Origin: Cryobacterium sp. Y11
Lineage (GTDB): Bacteria > Actinomycetota > Actinomycetes > Actinomycetales > Microbacteriaceae
Length of the DNA stretch: 64,000 nucleotides
NCBI RefSeq assembly: GCF_002929535.1
Contig: NZ_PJJO01000060.1
Location: 310,001 to 374,000 of the forward strand
Direction of reading: 5' to 3'
A program made the translations under genes and the position numbers. How positions within the stretch are numbered: position 1 is the stretch's first letter; every line of letters begins with the position of its first letter. Below, piece after piece: positions 61,020 through 64,000 of the stretch. Under the pieces are notes generated by a model that saw only the letters and a program-made list of their open reading frames with translations, had not been told where the DNA came from and searched no databases.

Positions 61020-63326
61020 ATGAAGGAGTGGATGACCGTGAAAACCAGCCCATCTGCGGCGGGTCCTGGAAACAGGATTTCTTCCGTAAGGCGCGCGACC
61101 GTGTTTGGAGTCTCAGCAGCAGTGCTGATTGCACCCTTCATCATCGCCGTACCGGCCGCTTCGGCGGCTGTCCCGACCTTTCCCAACAACATCGTCGTCT
61201 TCCCTGACCGCGACTTCATCACCATCGAGGGCTACCAAGAACACATTGGCGAGATCGCAACCGTAGAGGTGACGCGCCCCGGGGTGGGTGTGATTGGCTC
61301 AGCGAAATCGGTTGTGGGCGCGGGCGATATCGCGCTCGAGATCAACCACCCGGGCGGGGTCTGCTGGGGCGCCGGCACGACACTGAACGTTACCCCCGAC
61401 ATCCGGTCCGGAGACCTCGTGTCGATGAAGTTCGGTGCAACTGCAGCCGGTGACACAACAGCCCAAAACGTATACGTGACAGCAACGCCGGTGCTCGCCG
61501 CCGACGGCGTCACCGTCACCATCAACGGTTTTATTGGCGATAGCGCAAATAAAGCTCAGATCGAGCAGCGAATCGTCGAACCGGCGTTCAAGGACACCGC
61601 TATCGGCCGACGTGACGTGCGCGCTGTGCCTGGACCGCTCACAGCCAACGTGGGCTACAGCTCATCGCTTGAGTTCGGGATTGCGGGCCTTAACACTTTC
61701 ACGGCCACCTACGTTTTCGACAGCCAGGATGCTGCCGACATTGCCGCTGCCGCCGGAAGCGGTGTGCGCGCGATGTCCTGGGAGTTCGAGGATGCCGACG
61801 CTAACCGCCAAGGACTCACCATCGCCGAGTTTGGCGAATTGGGCGGTCCTGGAATGGGCGGATGCCCGAACGGTCCGTTGCAATCAGGACCCGCCGGAGC
61901 GACCAATGTGATCGCCGCCACGGTGGCAGATTCACTCAAGATCACGTGGACGCCAGCACAAGCGATCCCCGGCACCCCGGCGATCACCGGCTACCGCGTT
62001 CACGCGGTAGCACAAACGATCGTGAACGGAGAGCGTGCAGAATTTGGCAAGCGCATCGACTCCCCCGCGGCGAAGACCACCACGATCTCGGGACTTAATC
62101 CAGCCGAGACGTATGACGTTTTCCTCGTCTCGGTAAGCAGCGCGGGCGAGACCTTTCCCGCCGTGCATGCCATCCCGGTCACCGACATCGTCGCGCCCCT
62201 CGCTACGGCCTCCCCCCAAAGCGGGTCGTTCCGCACTGCCCAAGACCTCACCCTGAGCAGCAATGAGGCGGCAGCGGAGATTTACTACACAACCGATGGG
62301 TCGGATGTTTTCCTATCCGGCGGCACTTTGTCTCCGGTCGCTGTGCTCTACACACAGCCCGTCAACATTGCCGCAACGACTACTGTGAACTTTGCCGCGG
62401 TCGACCCATCCGGCAACATCTCGACGCAGGGCCAGGTGGTGTTGACCATCACAAATGATCCTCTCCCCTCCACGCCAACCTTCACCTCGCCACCGCTGGC
62501 CGGCACGGGAAGCGTGACGCTGAACTGGGCTGCCGCAAACCCCGGGGCACCGGAACTCACTGTTACAGGCTATTCCGTGCAGGCGTACACCGCTGATGGA
62601 GCTGTGGCGGGCCCCCCGCGCGCTACCGCGGGAGACGTGACAACACTCGTCTTCGACGGTCTGGCTCCAGATACGACCTATCAGTTCACGGTGACTGCGA
62701 GCAATGCAAACGGCGCCAGCGCCGAATCGGCGAAGTCCGATCCGGTGCAAGCACTCGGCGCTCTCGTCGCTAATGCGGGAGCCGATCAGGCGATCACTCG
62801 GGCAGTCACCGCGACCACGGTGGTGCTCGACGGCAGCCGCTCGACCAGCGCGGAAACGACCTACCTGTGGGAGCAGGTGCTAACTGGCCCAACGGATCCC
62901 GACCGCGTCACCCTCTCAGTGCCAACGACGGTCAATCCATCGTTCTCTTTGCCGCTCTTCGCGACACCGATGACGAACAATCCGTTGACCTTCCGGCTCA
63001 CTGTCACTTCTGGTTCTGCCGTGCGCACCGATGAGGTACGAATCACGCCGATCGCCAGCCAGATCAGTGTCACCCAGGCGAGATGGAAGTCGCGCGACTT
63101 TAGAATCGTCGGTATCAGTTCGTCGGTCGGCGGCACCGTGACGATCCATCGTGACGGACCGACTGGTCCTGTCATCGGACGCGCGCCGATCACGGCAGCG
63201 GCGGCGCCGCAGACCGGTGGAGTGTTTACCTACAGAATCAGGACCACGATCAGCAACCCCGGCTCGATCTGGATCGATTCCACCCTGGGCGGCGTCGTGG
63301 GGCCAGTGACCGTAACCGCTGGGTAA
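61020..63326 (+). CDS. large secreted multi-domain (Fn3/CHB-type) surface protein
   Basis: The 768-residue exported protein has an N-terminal signal peptide (VFGVSAAVLIAPFIIAVPAA then SAAVPTFP). A ~230-residue N-terminal domain of unknown family is followed by an Fn3 domain (ITGYRVHAVAQTIV, ISGLNPAETYDVFLVSVSS), a chitobiase C-terminal-like module (AAEIYYTTDGSDVF), a second Fn3 domain (GLAPDTTYQFTVTASNANGA), a PKD-like segment (ANAGADQAITRAVTATTVVL) and a final beta-rich module. Start ATG 61020 or ATG 61032. No LPXTG sorting signal is visible. Probably an adhesin or polymer-binding protein. Confidence 0.85.
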   Translation: MKEWMTVKTSPSAAGPGNRISSVRRATVFGVSAAVLIAPFIIAVPAASAAVPTFPNNIVVFPDRDFITIEGYQEHIGEIATVEVTRPGVGVIGSAKSVVGAGDIALEINHPGGVCWGAGTTLNVTPDIRSGDLVSMKFGATAAGDTTAQNVYVTATPVLAADGVTVTINGFIGDSANKAQIEQRIVEPAFKDTAIGRRDVRAVPGPLTANVGYSSSLEFGIAGLNTFTATYVFDSQDAADIAAAAGSGVRAMSWEFEDADANRQGLTIAEFGELGGPGMGGCPNGPLQSGPAGATNVIAATVADSLKITWTPAQAIPGTPAITGYRVHAVAQTIVNGERAEFGKRIDSPAAKTTTISGLNPAETYDVFLVSVSSAGETFPAVHAIPVTDIVAPLATASPQSGSFRTAQDLTLSSNEAAAEIYYTTDGSDVFLSGGTLSPVAVLYTQPVNIAATTTVNFAAVDPSGNISTQGQVVLTITNDPLPSTPTFTSPPLAGTGSVTLNWAAANPGAPELTVTGYSVQAYTADGAVAGPPRATAGDVTTLVFDGLAPDTTYQFTVTASNANGASAESAKSDPVQALGALVANAGADQAITRAVTATTVVLDGSRSTSAETTYLWEQVLTGPTDPDRVTLSVPTTVNPSFSLPLFATPMTNNPLTFRLTVTSGSAVRTDEVRITPIASQISVTQARWKSRDFRIVGISSSVGGTVTIHRDGPTGPVIGRAPITAAAAPQTGGVFTYRIRTTISNPGSIWIDSTLGGVVGPVTVTAG

Positions 63327-63346
63327 CGGCTACGAGATGACAGAGT

Positions 63347-63382
63347 AACGGGCTCTCACAGCGTCAGCGGTGAGAGCCCGTT
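63347..63382 (+). terminator. rho-independent terminator
   Basis: A perfect 13-bp stem (AACGGGCTCTCAC with its complement) and 10-base loop is followed by TTTCTT, 20 bases after the secreted-protein stop. Confidence 0.85.
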
Positions 63383-63609
63383 TCTTGCGCCGTCTGGCCC
63401 CAGGCTGGTTAGACAGAAGCCACGCCAAGACACAACTTCGCGGGATCGGAGCGTTCGGCTCAGATCACACATGTTTTTGCCGGCGGCGCGACCTAGTTCG
63501 CGAGAGTTGTCGCGGACAAAACCGCCAATTCCGTTCGTTGCACTGACCCGTTCCACGTCGTGAAATGGGCCACTGAAGCCCTCAACAACTGAGTCGGCTG
63601 GGCCCGCCG

Positions 63610-63837
63610 GTGCCGCATTCCCTCGGTCGTGAAACTGCAGAAAGCATCGTCAAGCTCTGCGCCGCGATCCTGGCGTCCATCGAGCACAGCCTCTCCAACG
63701 ACCGCGTCGAATCCATGAACACCCAGATCCGCTTCATGGCCCGCATTGCCTTCGGCTTCACATCACCAGGCGCCTTCATCGCCCTTGCCATGCTCAGCCG
63801 CGGCGGCCACAATCCAATACTCTGCGGACGCAACTAA
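63610..63837 (+). pseudogene. ISL3-family transposase C-terminal remnant
   Basis: The 75-codon frame reads IEHSLSNDRVESMNTQIRFM then ARIAFGFTSPGAFIALAMLS, the conserved C-terminal end of ISL3-type DDE transposases (SNxRIExxNTKIRLLxRxA). An upstream frameshifted part (63566-63609) shows the preceding NWVGWARRCRIP-type motif with a TGA. Nothing else of the insertion sequence is visible in the window, and no inverted repeats are found. Confidence 0.75.
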
Positions 63838-63896
63838 TTCACGGAAGAGTCAGGAGAACCGTCTTTAAGCTGCCGCAGGCTTGACTGGTTGACCGC

Positions 63897-64000
63897 TCAG
63901 CGCGGCCAGAGGACCATGCCAGCCAAATCGGCAATCGGAATGAAGCCGTAATCCCTGGAGTCAATCGAACGTGCGCGATTGTCTCCGAGCACGAAAAGAT
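63897..64000 (-). CDS. lepB: signal peptidase I, C-terminal end (runs off window)
   Basis: The minus-strand frame enters at 64000 and reads LFVLGDNRARSIDSRDYGFI then PIADLAGMVLWPR, the conserved box E of type I signal peptidases (GDNRxxSxDSRxxG). Catalytic Ser and Lys lie outside the window. It is distinct from the SipW-type remnant at 26115-26519. Confidence 0.85.
   Translation of the reverse strand, partial: LFVLGDNRARSIDSRDYGFIPIADLAGMVLWPR

Overview
The window is high-GC chromosomal DNA from an actinobacterium. Family Microbacteriaceae (Cryobacterium/Salinibacterium-like) is the best fit. This rests on actinobacterial rpoB-rpoC, CarD, a DUF5997/LysR-like pair, an Asp23-AmaP-CsbD envelope-stress cluster, a SipW-type surface-protein locus and a proton-pumping rhodopsin. 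The genus is inference.

Layout. 1-8783: start of a PilB/GspE ATPase gene, then the rpoB-rpoC operon, all on the minus strand. 9016-25471: housekeeping and metabolic genes: spermidine-synthase-like protein, TPR protein, PQQ-type sugar dehydrogenase, SprT-like protein, EVE protein, DEAD-box helicase, nucleoside hydrolase, NUDIX protein, esterase, DUF5997/LysR-like pair and a DrrAB-type ABC exporter. 25633-30182: a decaying SipW/TasA-like locus, with two of three genes fused by a deletion, beside a LuxR-family LAL regulator killed by two in-frame TGA codons and a 3' frameshift. 30328-34190: GNAT-AAA+ fusion protein, MarR regulator with a divergent CPVC mini-protein, a dead alanine dehydrogenase gene beside its probable Lrp regulator, and a LysE exporter. 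34330-38524: ECF sigma factor and Asp23/AmaP/CsbD envelope-stress cluster. 39084-46749: CarD, TetR, a GH15 enzyme carrying a degenerate trehalose-phosphatase domain, a short HPF/RaiA protein, a dead FAD oxidase gene and a DUF418 protein.

47289-57020 reads as a metal-homeostasis island. It holds a two-component system with a His/Met sensor loop, a beta-propeller protein with a His/Met tail, a lipoprotein, a CmtR-like Cd/Pb sensor coupled to a cation transporter, a SmtB-like zinc sensor with paired palindromic operators, a His-rich mini-protein, a [2Fe-2S] thioredoxin-like protein, a COG0523 GTPase and, divergent from it across a putative Zur box, a cysteine-free bL36 paralogue. 58354-59187 encodes a xanthorhodopsin-like proton pump with the DTE motif and the glycine that opens the antenna fenestration. 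The right end has a large secreted Fn3/CHB-type protein, an ISL3-type transposase remnant and the end of a signal peptidase I gene.

Two wider themes stand out. Several loci are pseudogenes (LAL regulator, sipW and its partner, ald, FAD oxidase, a duplicated lipoprotein). Intergenic gaps carry several families of inverted and tandem repeats, including a 60-65 bp tandem element at two loci.
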